From the IMG/VR virus record IMGVR_UViG_3300013093_000176, positions 1 through 31,095 of that record: a DNA stretch of 31,095 nucleotides; one strand, given 5' to 3'. The translations under genes were made by a program, and so were the position numbers. Positions 7,387-19,800 of this stretch are shown here, piece after piece; the first letter of the stretch is position 1, and every line of letters starts with the position of its first letter. The DNA is from a virus. The notes under the pieces were generated by a model that saw only the letters and a program-made list of their open reading frames with translations, was not told where the DNA came from and did not search any database.

Positions 7387-10300
7387 ATGATTCCATCAAC
7401 AAATTCAAAATTATTAGTTGCCGAAGATTGGACAAAAATATATCAATCTTTCAACAATTCTGATTTTAAGTCTTATGATTTCGAAACTCTAAGACGAACA
7501 ATGATTCAGTATCTTCGAGAAAATTATCCCGAAGATTTCAATGATTACACTGATTCTAGTGAGTATATTGCTCTAATAGATTTAATTGCCTACCTCGGAC
7601 AGAATCTAAGTTTTCGTGTAGATCTAAATGCCCGTGAGAATTTTTTAGAAACTGCCCAACGTAGAGATAGTATTCTTCGTCTTGCACAGTTGATTAATTA
7701 CAATGCCAAACGTTGTGTTCCTGCAAGTGGATTGCTAAAAATTACAAGTGTTAGTACTACAGATAATGTGTTTGATGGATCAGGTATTAATCTAGCAAAT
7801 ACTACAGTATCATGGAATGACGCTTCAAATGTCAACTGGTATTCACAATTCTTAACAGTATTAAATTCCGCTATGCCTACTGATAGTGTATTTGGGAAAC
7901 CCTACAATAGGGCTACTATTGCAGGAATACCTACTGAAAGTTATCAGATAGCAAGTGCAACTACCGATGTTCCTATTTTTAATTTTTCAAAATCTATAAA
8001 TGGTGTAACAACAGATTTTGAAATTGTTAGTAGCACGTTTGCTAATAAAACTTACATATACGAATCTGCACCTTTACCTGGTGCTAATTTTAATTTCTTA
8101 TTTAGAAATGATTCAAAAGGTAATGCTAGCCCAAATACAGGATTCTTTGCGTTCTTTAAACAAGGAACATTAAGTTCTAATCCATTCTCAGTATCAACTC
8201 CTGTACAAAATGAAATTATCGGAGTAGATGTTACTAATATTAATGACTCTGACATATGGTTATGGCAGTTAGATGCAAATGGAAATTATAGTGTTAACTG
8301 GACTAAAGTTGATGCACTTACTGGAAATAATGTAATATATAACAATGTAGCAAACAATGAGCAAAATATTTTTGCTGTAACTACACGAGTGCAAGATCAG
8401 ATTGATTTAAATTTTGCCGATGGTGCATTTGGTAATTTACCTAAAGGTAATTTTGTTTTGTATTTTAGGCAAAGCAATGGACTAACTTATTCGATTACTC
8501 CTGAACAAATTAACGGTATACAAGTACGAATTCCTTATTACAATCAGTACGGTCAAAGAAATACATTGTCGTTGACAATGTCTTTACAGTATACAGTAAG
8601 CAATGCCGCAGGATCTGAAACTGATGCTAATATTAAACTAAAAGCACCACAGGCATACTACACACAAAACCGTATGGTTACTGCTGAGGACTATAATATT
8701 AGTCCGTTAACTGCGGGTACAGATATTCTTAAGGTAAAGAGTGTCAACAGAATTTCAAGCGGTATTTCTAAATTCTATGAATTAAGCGATATTAGTGGAA
8801 AATATAGTTCTGTAAACATATATGGTAGTGATGGTGCATTATATAAAGATACTCAATTACAGCAATTTAACTTTACATTCTCGGGTCGAAATGATATCTA
8901 TGGAGTGTTATTAAATCAAGTCACTCCGCTATTACAGTCAAATGATTTAAAACACTTTTATTTTGATCAATATCGAAGAAGTTCAAACTATTCCAATTTA
9001 GTAGGCGGTGCAAAAATTCTTCCTACCAATATTTCTTGGAAGCGATTAACTGGTACAACTAATGAAACAACCGGATATTTTCAAAGTATAGTTCCTAGTG
9101 GAAATGCTTTACCAACAGGATATTTTAGTTCTTCATTTTTAAAATATGCAATTAATGGAGCATTGGTTAAATTTACGGCTCCTACAGGGAAATACTTTTT
9201 ACCAACAGGTAAATTAACATCGGTTCAAGATCAAACTACAAAAAATTATTTTTGGTCTTCTTTGGTTATTACTATCGGCGATGGATATAACAGCGGTGCT
9301 GGTGTACTATCAGATGGAACTGGTCCTATTACAATGACTGGATATATTCCATCAGATGCAGTAGTATCTGAAATTATTCCACCTTTAGTAACTACTCTAA
9401 CTCCTGCTTTGCAATCAGAAATAATTAATCTGTGTTTAGGTTATAGAAATTTTGGTTTACGATTTTCTAGAGATGATAATGCTTGGTATGTTATTAATGA
9501 TACTGATTTAGATTTGATCAATCCTTTTACATTAATATATACAGGTGACACAACAAACACAAATAAAGATTCTAGTTGGACTATAGCATTTGTATGGAAC
9601 GGTTTTGACTATGAAATTCGTTATAGATATACCGAATATATATTTGAAAGTGTACAAGAAACTGCTTTCAATTATGATGTAACTACTAAGAATTTTGATT
9701 TTGTTTCTAATACTATTATTAAAGATAAAATTACTGTGCTAGGTATTAACAGTCAAAACACATCGACAAATAGTTTATCTTCGGATTTTATATGGCAACT
9801 AGATAGTAACGTTGTCGAGTCAGACGGATATATTGAACCTAAGAAAGTAAAAATATCTTTCTACGATGCCTTAGACGACGGTAATATTGATGACCCCGAT
9901 AGTTTTGATGTAATTGTTCAGCCTGATAGCATTAGTCCTCAAACAACTTACAATGATAAATTTGTTTATTTTCAATATGATCCTAGCCTTACAAGATATT
10001 CTATTGTAGACAGCAATTTATTTTTAGCATTTCCGTCAGAAGCATCTGTTCCTACTACCCAACTGATCGAAGGGCAACTATATTATTTTTATGATCAAAA
10101 TATAGATATTGTAGCAAGTTATTCTGCATCAACTCCGACACCTTTTACGTTAGAGCCTTTGTATTTTGCAAAAATAGGACGTAAAAATATCAAGTTTCAT
10201 TATCAACACAACAGTGCAGATGATAGAAGAATTGATCCAGGTAAAACAAATTTAATTGATATCTTTATGTTAACTGGAACATATGATACTGCATATAGAT

Positions 10301-10830
10301 CTTGGTTGGCTACTGGCACTGGATCAGAACCATTGACTCCCACAAGTTCTTCACTAGAAGAAAATTATAGTGCAGTCCTTGAGCCAATTAAATCTATCAG
10401 TGATCAACTAATATATCAGTCAGTAAAATATAAACCATTATTTGGTTCCCAAGCACCTTCTAATCTACAAGCAATTTTTAAAGTAGTTAAAAATACAACT
10501 AGATCCGTTTCAGACAACGATATTAAATCAAGAGTAATTTCTGGAATAAATGAATTCTTTAAACTTGATTATTGGGACTTTGGTAAAACATTTTATTTTA
10601 GTGAATTAGCAACTTATATTATGAATTTGTTAACACCTGATATTACTAATTTTATTATTGTTCCTAGATCCGATATTGCATTCGGAAGCCTTTATGAAAT
10701 AGCATGCCAGTCAAATGAAATTTTTGTTAATGGGGCTACAATCAACGATATTGAAATTATAAATGCAATTACAGCATCTCAAATCAAGACAACATCAACT
10801 ACAATAACTAGTTCTGTAGGAGTATATTAA
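7387..10830 (+). CDS. 6: Baseplate wedge subunit gp6-like (gpJ family), enlarged
   Basis: 1147 residues from the ATG at 7387. TTG at 7381 would add only two residues and has no better signal. The N-terminus carries the gp6/baseplate J pattern: LRRTMIQYLRENYPEDFNDY, SSEYIALIDLIAYLGQNLSF, NARENFLETAQRRDSILRLAQ. Residues about 338-356 have LNFADGAFGNLPKGNF, and about 426 has QNRMVTAEDYN, both typical of J-like proteins. The last 150 residues (AIFKVVKNTTRSVSDNDIKSR, then DFGKTFYFSELATYIMNL, ending FVNGATINDIEI) match the family C-terminus. In T4, gp6 dimers form the continuous ring that holds the wedges together and respond to contact. T4 gp6 is 660 residues; the extra length is mostly a central, Tyr/Ser-rich insertion (roughly residues 450-950). 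It follows gp25 by 50 bases and overlaps the next gene by one base. Confidence 0.85.
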   Translation: MIPSTNSKLLVAEDWTKIYQSFNNSDFKSYDFETLRRTMIQYLRENYPEDFNDYTDSSEYIALIDLIAYLGQNLSFRVDLNARENFLETAQRRDSILRLAQLINYNAKRCVPASGLLKITSVSTTDNVFDGSGINLANTTVSWNDASNVNWYSQFLTVLNSAMPTDSVFGKPYNRATIAGIPTESYQIASATTDVPIFNFSKSINGVTTDFEIVSSTFANKTYIYESAPLPGANFNFLFRNDSKGNASPNTGFFAFFKQGTLSSNPFSVSTPVQNEIIGVDVTNINDSDIWLWQLDANGNYSVNWTKVDALTGNNVIYNNVANNEQNIFAVTTRVQDQIDLNFADGAFGNLPKGNFVLYFRQSNGLTYSITPEQINGIQVRIPYYNQYGQRNTLSLTMSLQYTVSNAAGSETDANIKLKAPQAYYTQNRMVTAEDYNISPLTAGTDILKVKSVNRISSGISKFYELSDISGKYSSVNIYGSDGALYKDTQLQQFNFTFSGRNDIYGVLLNQVTPLLQSNDLKHFYFDQYRRSSNYSNLVGGAKILPTNISWKRLTGTTNETTGYFQSIVPSGNALPTGYFSSSFLKYAINGALVKFTAPTGKYFLPTGKLTSVQDQTTKNYFWSSLVITIGDGYNSGAGVLSDGTGPITMTGYIPSDAVVSEIIPPLVTTLTPALQSEIINLCLGYRNFGLRFSRDDNAWYVINDTDLDLINPFTLIYTGDTTNTNKDSSWTIAFVWNGFDYEIRYRYTEYIFESVQETAFNYDVTTKNFDFVSNTIIKDKITVLGINSQNTSTNSLSSDFIWQLDSNVVESDGYIEPKKVKISFYDALDDGNIDDPDSFDVIVQPDSISPQTTYNDKFVYFQYDPSLTRYSIVDSNLFLAFPSEASVPTTQLIEGQLYYFYDQNIDIVASYSASTPTPFTLEPLYFAKIGRKNIKFHYQHNSADDRRIDPGKTNLIDIFMLTGTYDTAYRSWLATGTGSEPLTPTSSSLEENYSAVLEPIKSISDQLIYQSVKYKPLFGSQAPSNLQAIFKVVKNTTRSVSDNDIKSRVISGINEFFKLDYWDFGKTFYFSELATYIMNLLTPDITNFIIVPRSDIAFGSLYEIACQSNEIFVNGATINDIEIINAITASQIKTTSTTITSSVGVY
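10818..10822 (+). promoter_or_regulatory. Ribosome binding site for the gp7-like giant gene
   Basis: AGGAG lies seven bases before the ATG at 10830, inside the last codons of gp6. It supports that start and the TAATG overlap with the gp6 stop, so the giant gene probably is translated partly by re-initiation after gp6. Confidence 0.7.
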
Positions 10831-13800
10831 TGCCGGCCAATGTTTCAAAAGTTTCGCATATTGGAAGTACATCGACAAATAGAAGATCTGTTGATTTACT
10901 TCCAGATATTTTTAGAACTGATAAAAACGCTAAATTTTTAGCAGGAACACTTGACCAATATATACAACCAGCACAGATTGAAAGAATTAATGCTTGGTTT
11001 GGTAGTAAAAATACTCCAACATATAATCCTGCAACAGACAATTATATAGGAGCAACTTCTCAATTAAGAGAAGCATATCAGGTAGAACCATCTCTTGTAG
11101 TAACTGATGCTAATTTAAACACTAAAGAAGTGTTAGCATATGATGATTTAATTAACAAATTAAATGTACAAGGTGCTTCAACAACAAGATTAGATACACT
11201 TTTTAATCCTGAATTTTATTCTTATGATCCTAACATTGATTGGGATAAACTTGTTAACTTTGAGAAATATTATTGGATGCCATACGGTCCTGATGTCATA
11301 TCAGTGACAGGACAAATTAAAGCCACAGTGAGCACCTACTCGGTAACTGATACTCCAGACGGCAATTATTTCTTATTCACTCCAGATGGATTAACACCTT
11401 CTCCTCAATTAACATTGTTTAGAGGTGTTACTTATATTTTTAATATCAATACTTCTAAACTATTTTGGTTTAAGACACAGCGTGTAGCAGGCACTGAGTC
11501 TCCATATCGTGTGCTTGACACAAATGGTATTAAAAATGGACAAATTATTTTTACTGTAGACGAAAATACTCCTAAGATTCTTTATTATGTTGCACAAGAT
11601 AATGAGCAAAATGGCGGAGAGATTATTATAGAGTCTATAGAAGACAACAGCAATATTGATGTTGTAAATGATGTCTTAGGAAAGCAAACATATACCTCAG
11701 GAAATAATATTCAACTATCTAATGGTATGCGTATTATGTTTGAGGGCAATGTAACGCCTGTTGAATATCAAAATAAAGAATTTTATGTAGAAGGTGTCGG
11801 TGATGCTATTCGATTGGTTGATGTATCAACATTATCTGTACCTGAGAAATTTATTAGCACATTAGATGAAAATTTTGATGCAACGCCGTTTGATGATTAT
11901 CCATTTGATACATTTATTAATGCTCCATTAACTCCAGAATATGTAACTATTAATCGATCTAGTCTAGATCGAAATCCTTGGAGTCGTTATAATAGATGGT
12001 TCCATGAAGATGTAATCATTGCTTCTGCTACATACAACAACAGAACACCTGTGTTGCCTGTAGAAAATAGAGCAAAAAGACCTATTGTAGAATTTACGCC
12101 TGATCTTCAATTGTTTAATTTTGGTTCAGTGGCTGTTGACAATGTTCAACACATTGACACTACAACAACAGACGTATTCAATGCCATTGAAGGACAATTA
12201 GGGTTTTATGTTGATGGTGTAGAAATTGCCAATGGCGATAGAATTATTTTTACAGCAGATATAGACAATTATGTTACTAGTAGAATTTGGCAAGTTACTT
12301 TTGCTCAAATAAATGGAACATTAAAAATTGCTCTTGTTGAAGCAACAGACAGTCCTCCTTGGACTGGAGCCAATGTTATTATTACACAAGGCACAACTTA
12401 CAAAGGAACAAATTGGTGGTTTAATGGCACAAATTGGGTCTATGGCCAGCAAAAATCTGTGTTAAATCAAGCACCTCGTTTTGATGTATTCGACAGTGAT
12501 CAAAATAGTTTGTTTGATACGACTAGTAATTTCCAAGGAACTAAAGTATTTGGATACGGAATTAGTACAGGTACAACTGATACAATTTTAGGATTTCCTT
12601 TAAAATATCAAAATATTGCAGACCAAGCATTTTATCTGTTTGAAAATTATTTCATGCAGGATCAAACTACAGTAGTCTCCGGAAATACAACAACATATAT
12701 CCCTATATATAAAAACTTTTTAAAGAAGAATACTACTACAGATTATACTTTTTTAAATGTTTGGAAAGAAGCAGAAACTTATACTATTCCTGTTTTACAA
12801 TCAGTAGTACCTACTACTGATACAACATCTATAGAAGTTACTGGAGTTAATTATCCTGCCTATAATAACATTACATTACAAGTTTTTGTTAACAATGTAA
12901 AATATTTTGAAGGTATTGATTATACTCGTTATCCTGATAAATCAAGATTATATGTTAATTTTACAAATACCATTACTGCAAATGATCATGTATTATTTAA
13001 AATATATGGAGATGCAGTTCCTAATGAGAACGGATACTATGAAGTAAGTCCTACTTGGGCAAATAATCCCTTAAATGGAGTTATTCAAGAATTTACATTA
13101 TCTGAATTAACTGATCACTTGAAGTCAATGGCAGACAGGCATCCTAATTTTTCAGGAAGTTATCTAGGAAAAAATAATAGTAGAGATCTTCCTAATTTGT
13201 CATCGTATGGTACACGATTAATTAGAAATAAAAATCCTTTGGCATTTGCCGGGTATTTTGTAACAGACAACGATCATAATATAATAGATGCTGTACAAAC
13301 AGTAGAGCGTCACTATAATCAATTTAAATTAAATTTTATTTCTCATGCAACTGCTCTTAAGGGAATTTATGATCTTGTGCAGGCTGTTGATATTATTATG
13401 CACAATATCAACGTGGTCAAAGATCGAAAATCTCAGTATTATTATACCGATATGATTGCCTATGGAACTGATGTTACTACACATAATGTAACAGTTACTG
13501 ATCCTAGAAATACACAATACGGTCTTGATAGTATTTTTATTCCTAGCACAAACAATCCTAGAACAATTTATGTTTATCATACTCCTATTGATACAGGCAT
13601 GAAATATCAATTAGTGATTGATAACGATTATGAATTTGATCAATATGAATCTACAGTAACAATAAAACGACCTTTAACAAAAGGTGATATTATCACAGTT
13701 AGTGACTATCCGAGTACTGATGGAAGTTTTATCCCTCCTACTCCTACAAAATTAGGGTTGTATCCAAAATATATTCCAGACATTTACTATGATAATTCTT

Positions 13801-16800
13801 ATTCTGGAGATCCTCAGTTAGTAATCAAAGGGCATGATGGTAGCATTATGCTTGCTTTTAACGACTATAGAGACAACATTATATTAGAACTAGAACGTAG
13901 AATTTATAATAATATTAAAGTTAATTATAATCCTGATCTATTAAACATTCATGGAATAATTCCTGGAAGATTTAGAAGTACTAAAATTGGTAAATCAACA
14001 GTTAATTCTATTCTAACAGGTAACTTTTTAAGATGGAATAATTTTTACGGATTTGATTTTGAAAGTAATGATACATATTCTGATTCTCCTAGAACATGGA
14101 ATTTTAGATCAGCCAATGATCCTGCTACATTAATTCCTCTAGTAGGAAATCACAGAGGAATTTATTCATATTATTTTGATACAACTACACCTCACATGAC
14201 TCCTTGGGAAATGTTAGGATTTAGTATAATGCCATATTGGTGGATTAGTACCTATGGTCCTGCTCCTTATACAAGTGGTAATGAAGTGTTATGGACTGAT
14301 TTAGAAAATGGATATGTAAGAGATCCTGCAAATCCAAGAGTTAATCCATTATTTGTAAGAACTGGACTATCTCAAATTATTCCAGTTGATGCAAGCGGAA
14401 ATTTATTAGATCCAGCCTCGTCAGGAATTGCACAAAATGTTGATGTAAACAAATTAGGTGATGATTGGGAATTTGGAGATCAAGGTCCTGTTGAAACAGC
14501 CTGGAGGCGTAGTAGCCATTATCCTTATGCCGTTCAGTTACTAATGATTCTTGCAGATCCATCGAGTTATGCAAGTTTATTATTTGACACAAGCAGAATG
14601 CAAAAGAGTCTAGCAGGTCAGTATATCTATACTGAATCTGGAGATTTTTTAAAGCCAAGCGACTTAGTTATATATGGTGATGAAACAAGTACACCTGTAA
14701 GAGCCGCTGGATATAGTCCTATGTTAGTTGAGACAGGGAAAGTTAAAAATAAAACTTATATTCAAGATCTAAAAACAGATCTATCGAATGTAAACATGAA
14801 ATTGCTGACAAAAGTTGGCGGATTTGTTAGCCAGGATAAACTAGAAATCATTATTGACTCAGTTAATCCTGCCACTACAAATCCGGGCGTAGCATTAAGC
14901 AACGAAGATTACGAAATTTTCTTAGATCAAGGACATCCTGTTGAAAGTTTAGGTATATCGGGTATGATAATTCAAAAGACACCCGACGGATATGCTATTA
15001 GGGGTTATGATAATATAGAACCATACTTTACCTGTTTTACTCCTATTTTAGGTTTAGCGGGGGTTTCTGTTGGTGCAAAAAGTGAATCGTATGTTAATTG
15101 GACTGCAAGTAGTCCAACTGGTACAGGATTAACTAGTGCAGACCTATCTAATGCTGTATCTGCTAATACAGGTTATATATTTTATAAAGCAGGTCAGGTA
15201 GTTTTATACAATGGAAAATATTACAGGGCTAAAATAGGACATACTAGTGGAACAACTTTTAATCTTAATAACTTTACTCCTCTACCTGGATTACCTACAG
15301 TTGGCGGAGTATCTGTTGTAAAAGCCGCAAGATTTGATACAACTGAAATTAAGATTCCTTATGGAAAAATACTTCCTACAATACAAGATGTCTACAATGT
15401 AATAGTAGGGTACGGAGCATGGCTAGAAAGTAAAGGCGCTATATTTGATGAGTTTGTTGCCGACCTTAGTGAAGTAATTAATTGGGATTTTACAGCCAAA
15501 GAATTTTTATACTGGGCAAGTCAAGGATGGTCAACTAACAGTGTTATAACATTAAGTCCTTTTGCTAATCAAATTCAATATCAAAATGATTATGCTATGG
15601 TTGATGACTTAGGCAGTAGTTATTATGAATATAGTGTAATCAAGGCTGATGGAAAACCATTAAAAGAAATTTATCTAAATGTAATGCGCCAAGACGGTGT
15701 AATAACAGTTAGAACAAGAAATACAAACGATGGAATTTATTTTATTAGATTTAACTGTGTTCAGAAAGAACATGTTTTAATTTTTAATAATAGAAGTTTG
15801 TTCAATGACGTAATATATGATGTAGAATCTGGATATAGTCAACGCAGATTAAAATTAAATGGGTTAAGAACATCAAATTGGAACGGGTCATTATATAGTC
15901 CTGGATTTATCTATGACGAAGCAATTATAAATGATTGGGCAGAATACACAGACTATCGTCCAGGAGACATTGTTCGATATAGTGGTAATTATTATTCGGC
16001 TGTTGCGGCTATAGATGGTACATCTACATTTGATTATACTTTATGGCAGTCATTAGATGAGAAACCGGTATCAAGGTTGTTGCCTAACTTTGATTATAAG
16101 ATTGGTCAATTCCAAGATTTCTATAGTCTTGATATAGATAATTTTGATTCTAATCAACAGGCTTTAGCACAGCATTTAATTGGGTATACTCTCAGACCAT
16201 ATCTAGATAATGTATTCATTAACCCCATTAGTCAATATAAATTCTACCAAGGATTTATCAGAGAAAAAGGTACAAAGAATACAATTAGTAAATTGGCCAA
16301 AGCCAGCAAACAAACATTAGGTAGTTATATTGACTACTTTGAAGAATGGGCGTTTAGAATAGGAGAGTTTGGATCTTATACAACTGATAATAGTTTAGAA
16401 ATTAATCTAGATGAAAATACATTTAAAGAAAATTCTCAAGTAATTAGTTTTGTTGATACTATACCTGCTCAACCTAAGCAACCTAGAATTTATAAAACAC
16501 CTAATGATTTAATAATTTCTCCTACAAATTATTCTTCAACTCCGTTTACTACTACATCTACAAAATATCAAGATGTATTTGAGTTGCCTTACGCAGGTTA
16601 TGTAAGGCTTGACGATGTTACTGCTACTGCATTTAACAAATCCTCATTAACTGATGTTGCTAATAACAGAGGTATCAATGACGGCGATACTGTATGGTTA
16701 GGATTTACAGAAAGTCTTGATTGGGAAGTATATAGACATACAATGTTAAGCGCCAAGGCAAATGATGCTTCTATACTAGTACAAGGATCTACCTTATTAA

Positions 16801-19800
16801 TAACTACAGATCTTAGCCACGGATTGTCTAAGAATGACCTAGTCAATATTACACAATTTGATCCTCAAATTAACGGAGTATATCAAGTTCTTGAAGTAAT
16901 GTCTAATGATCAATTTGTTATTAAGACAACTTTAACAACGTTACCTACTAAATTTAATCCTGGCTTAGGTGTTATGTTTAAATTTGTATCGGTAAGATTC
17001 CGAGAAGGTCCTGATCAATTAGCAGATTTTTCAATGTTGAGTCAATTGACTAACGGAGAAAATGTATGGATTGACAATGACGGAACTGGCATTTGGACAG
17101 TGTTACAAAAACAGCAGGCATATACAGGTGTAGATTATAATCCTATGTCTGGCGGCTCCGTTAGAAATCAAGAATTTTCTGCAGATATTGCAGTAGATCC
17201 TACTGGAAACAAAATAATTGTAGGTGCTCCTAATTTTTATAATGGTACTCCTAACAACTATAATTTACGACCAGGTGTGTACGGTAAAGTCTATGCTCTG
17301 AAAAGAGAAAACACCAGCACCGTAGGACTGGTTAAACTAAGTGAAATTACTTTAAACATTGATGCTACTCATCAATTTAATGATTCTACTGTAGATCCTA
17401 GATTTGGATCAGCAGTTGTATTTGACAGTGATAACAATATTGTTATTGCAGGCGCCCCAAATGCTAGCGGTGTAAAATTTGTTTCAAATTCACATGCTTT
17501 CTATGATGTAACTACATCTGCATCTACGTCGACTACTCGTAATAAAGGTATGATTAAGTTGACCACTGTAAATTACGATGGTAAATTTACAGCAACACAA
17601 CATTTTGCATTTACGAGTTATGAAAATATTCAAGATGCTTACTTTGGATCTGATTTATATTTAGGTAATATATCTAAAACAAATAAACTATTAGCAGTAT
17701 CTGCTCCGGGTAATACAGGCTCGGTATATTGGTCGACATATACTATTGGTATAAATTCTGGTATAGTATCAATTACTACAGGTACTTCTTCGCAGAAAAA
17801 ATTATCACCAATTTTATTACCTTCAGTAGCAGGTGACAAATTTGGTACAAGTATTACTGGTGATGATACAGCAACTATCATGGCTGTAGGTGCTCCTGGA
17901 TTATATGGTGGCTATGGCGGAGTTTATATCTTTACATATTCTCCATCAACAAATCAATTTACTAATACTGATTTAATATCTTACAATGATTCTGATATAG
18001 GGTTAATGGATGCCAATATTGGATTTGGTGAAAAAGTTTTAATAGATAAGACTGGTTACTATTTGTTTATTGGTGCATCTAGAGTCAGCACTAATGATTA
18101 TAAGACTGGACAAGTTTACGTATACACACGTAATGGAAACACATTTAACTATTTCCAAACATTAGAATGTCCATTCGAAGGGTCAATTAATAATTTTGGA
18201 TTCGAGTTTGCTATAAATCCTAATTCAAATTCGTTATACATATCAAGTCTGAAAGAACATGTAACTCCTGACATAACATTCGATACCTATAGTATTAGTT
18301 TAGGAAATTATATTAACGACCAAACAAGTCCTCCTAATTTAACGGCTACTACTTTTGATGGAAAATCAACTACATTCCAATCTAAGTCTAAATTAGGTAC
18401 AGGATCTGTATATACATTTGAAAGATTAGATTCTAAATTCTACTACGGACAAGAACTAAAGAAAGTAAATCCAGCAGACAATCAAGGATTTGCTAATGCG
18501 TTAGCGGCTACTAACAATACTGTATTTGTAGGTGCGCCGGGTACTAATGTTCCTTCTGAAGTAGGAATATTACACTTGTTTGATCATAGTCAACCTACAT
18601 GGAAAAGACTGCGTGTAGAAGATAATCTTGTTGATCTTGATAAGATTAGAACTATAACAACAATTGATACTGACAAACAAGATATTCTTGATTATATTGA
18701 AATTTTTGATCCATTGAAAGGACGTATACCCGGATATGCTGATCAAGAAATAAAATATAAAACAGCATTTGATCCAGCAGTTTATTCTATCGGAGTTCCC
18801 GGAGTGAATGTAGATAGTGGTACAAACTGGATCGACGAGCATGTTGGTGAACTATGGTGGGATTTGAGCTCAGTTAAGTATATATGGTACGAACAAGGAA
18901 ATCTTGATTTTAGAAAAAATAGTTGGGGAAATTTATTCCCAGGATGTACTATTGATATCTATGAATGGGTATCTAGTACAAACTTACCTAGTCAGTGGAG
19001 TGCAATAGCAGATACTAATGCAGGTCTATCACAGGGAATAAGCGGACAGCCTAAATTTCCTTCAAATGCGGTTATTAGTATTAAACAAGTGTATAACCCT
19101 ACAACAAATGCACTAACAAACATATATTATTATTGGGTAAAAAATAAGATAACAATTCCTGCAATTGGCGGAAGATCCATGAGTGCTCTTGATGTAGCAC
19201 AATTGATTGCAAATCCAAAAGCACAAGGAATGAAATATATTTCTATGTTATCTTCTAGTGCATTAGCATTGACCAATCTAAAGACTGATCTAATTGGTAC
19301 AAACATCAATCTAAACATTGATATGGATTTGATCAACAATCAAATTAACAAACATACAGAGTGGTTATTACTACAAGAAGGCAATGCAGAAAGTTTACCT
19401 AACACACTATTGGCCAAAAAAGTAAAAGATAGTTTATTAGGCAGAGATAGTTTAGGTAATCCTGTACCCGATAGTTCACTAACAGAGAGAACTCGTTATG
19501 GAGTTGGTGTACGTCCTCGTCAAACATTATTTAAAAATCGCTTTGATGCTTTGAGAGTTTATACAGAATATGTAAATTCGATTTTAATAAATCTTAATAT
19601 TGTAAATTATGTTAATTTAGATCATTTTACATCAAGTGAAGTCTATGCTACTCCTTCTCAAGCAGAATACGATGTTGTAGTTGAGTCTGCACTGGCTAGA
19701 GATGTAACTGTGGTTACACGTAACTTATTACTTGCGTCATTATCTGTCAGTTTATTGTATGGTCGTATAACAGGAGTTTCTATTATCAATACAGGGTATG

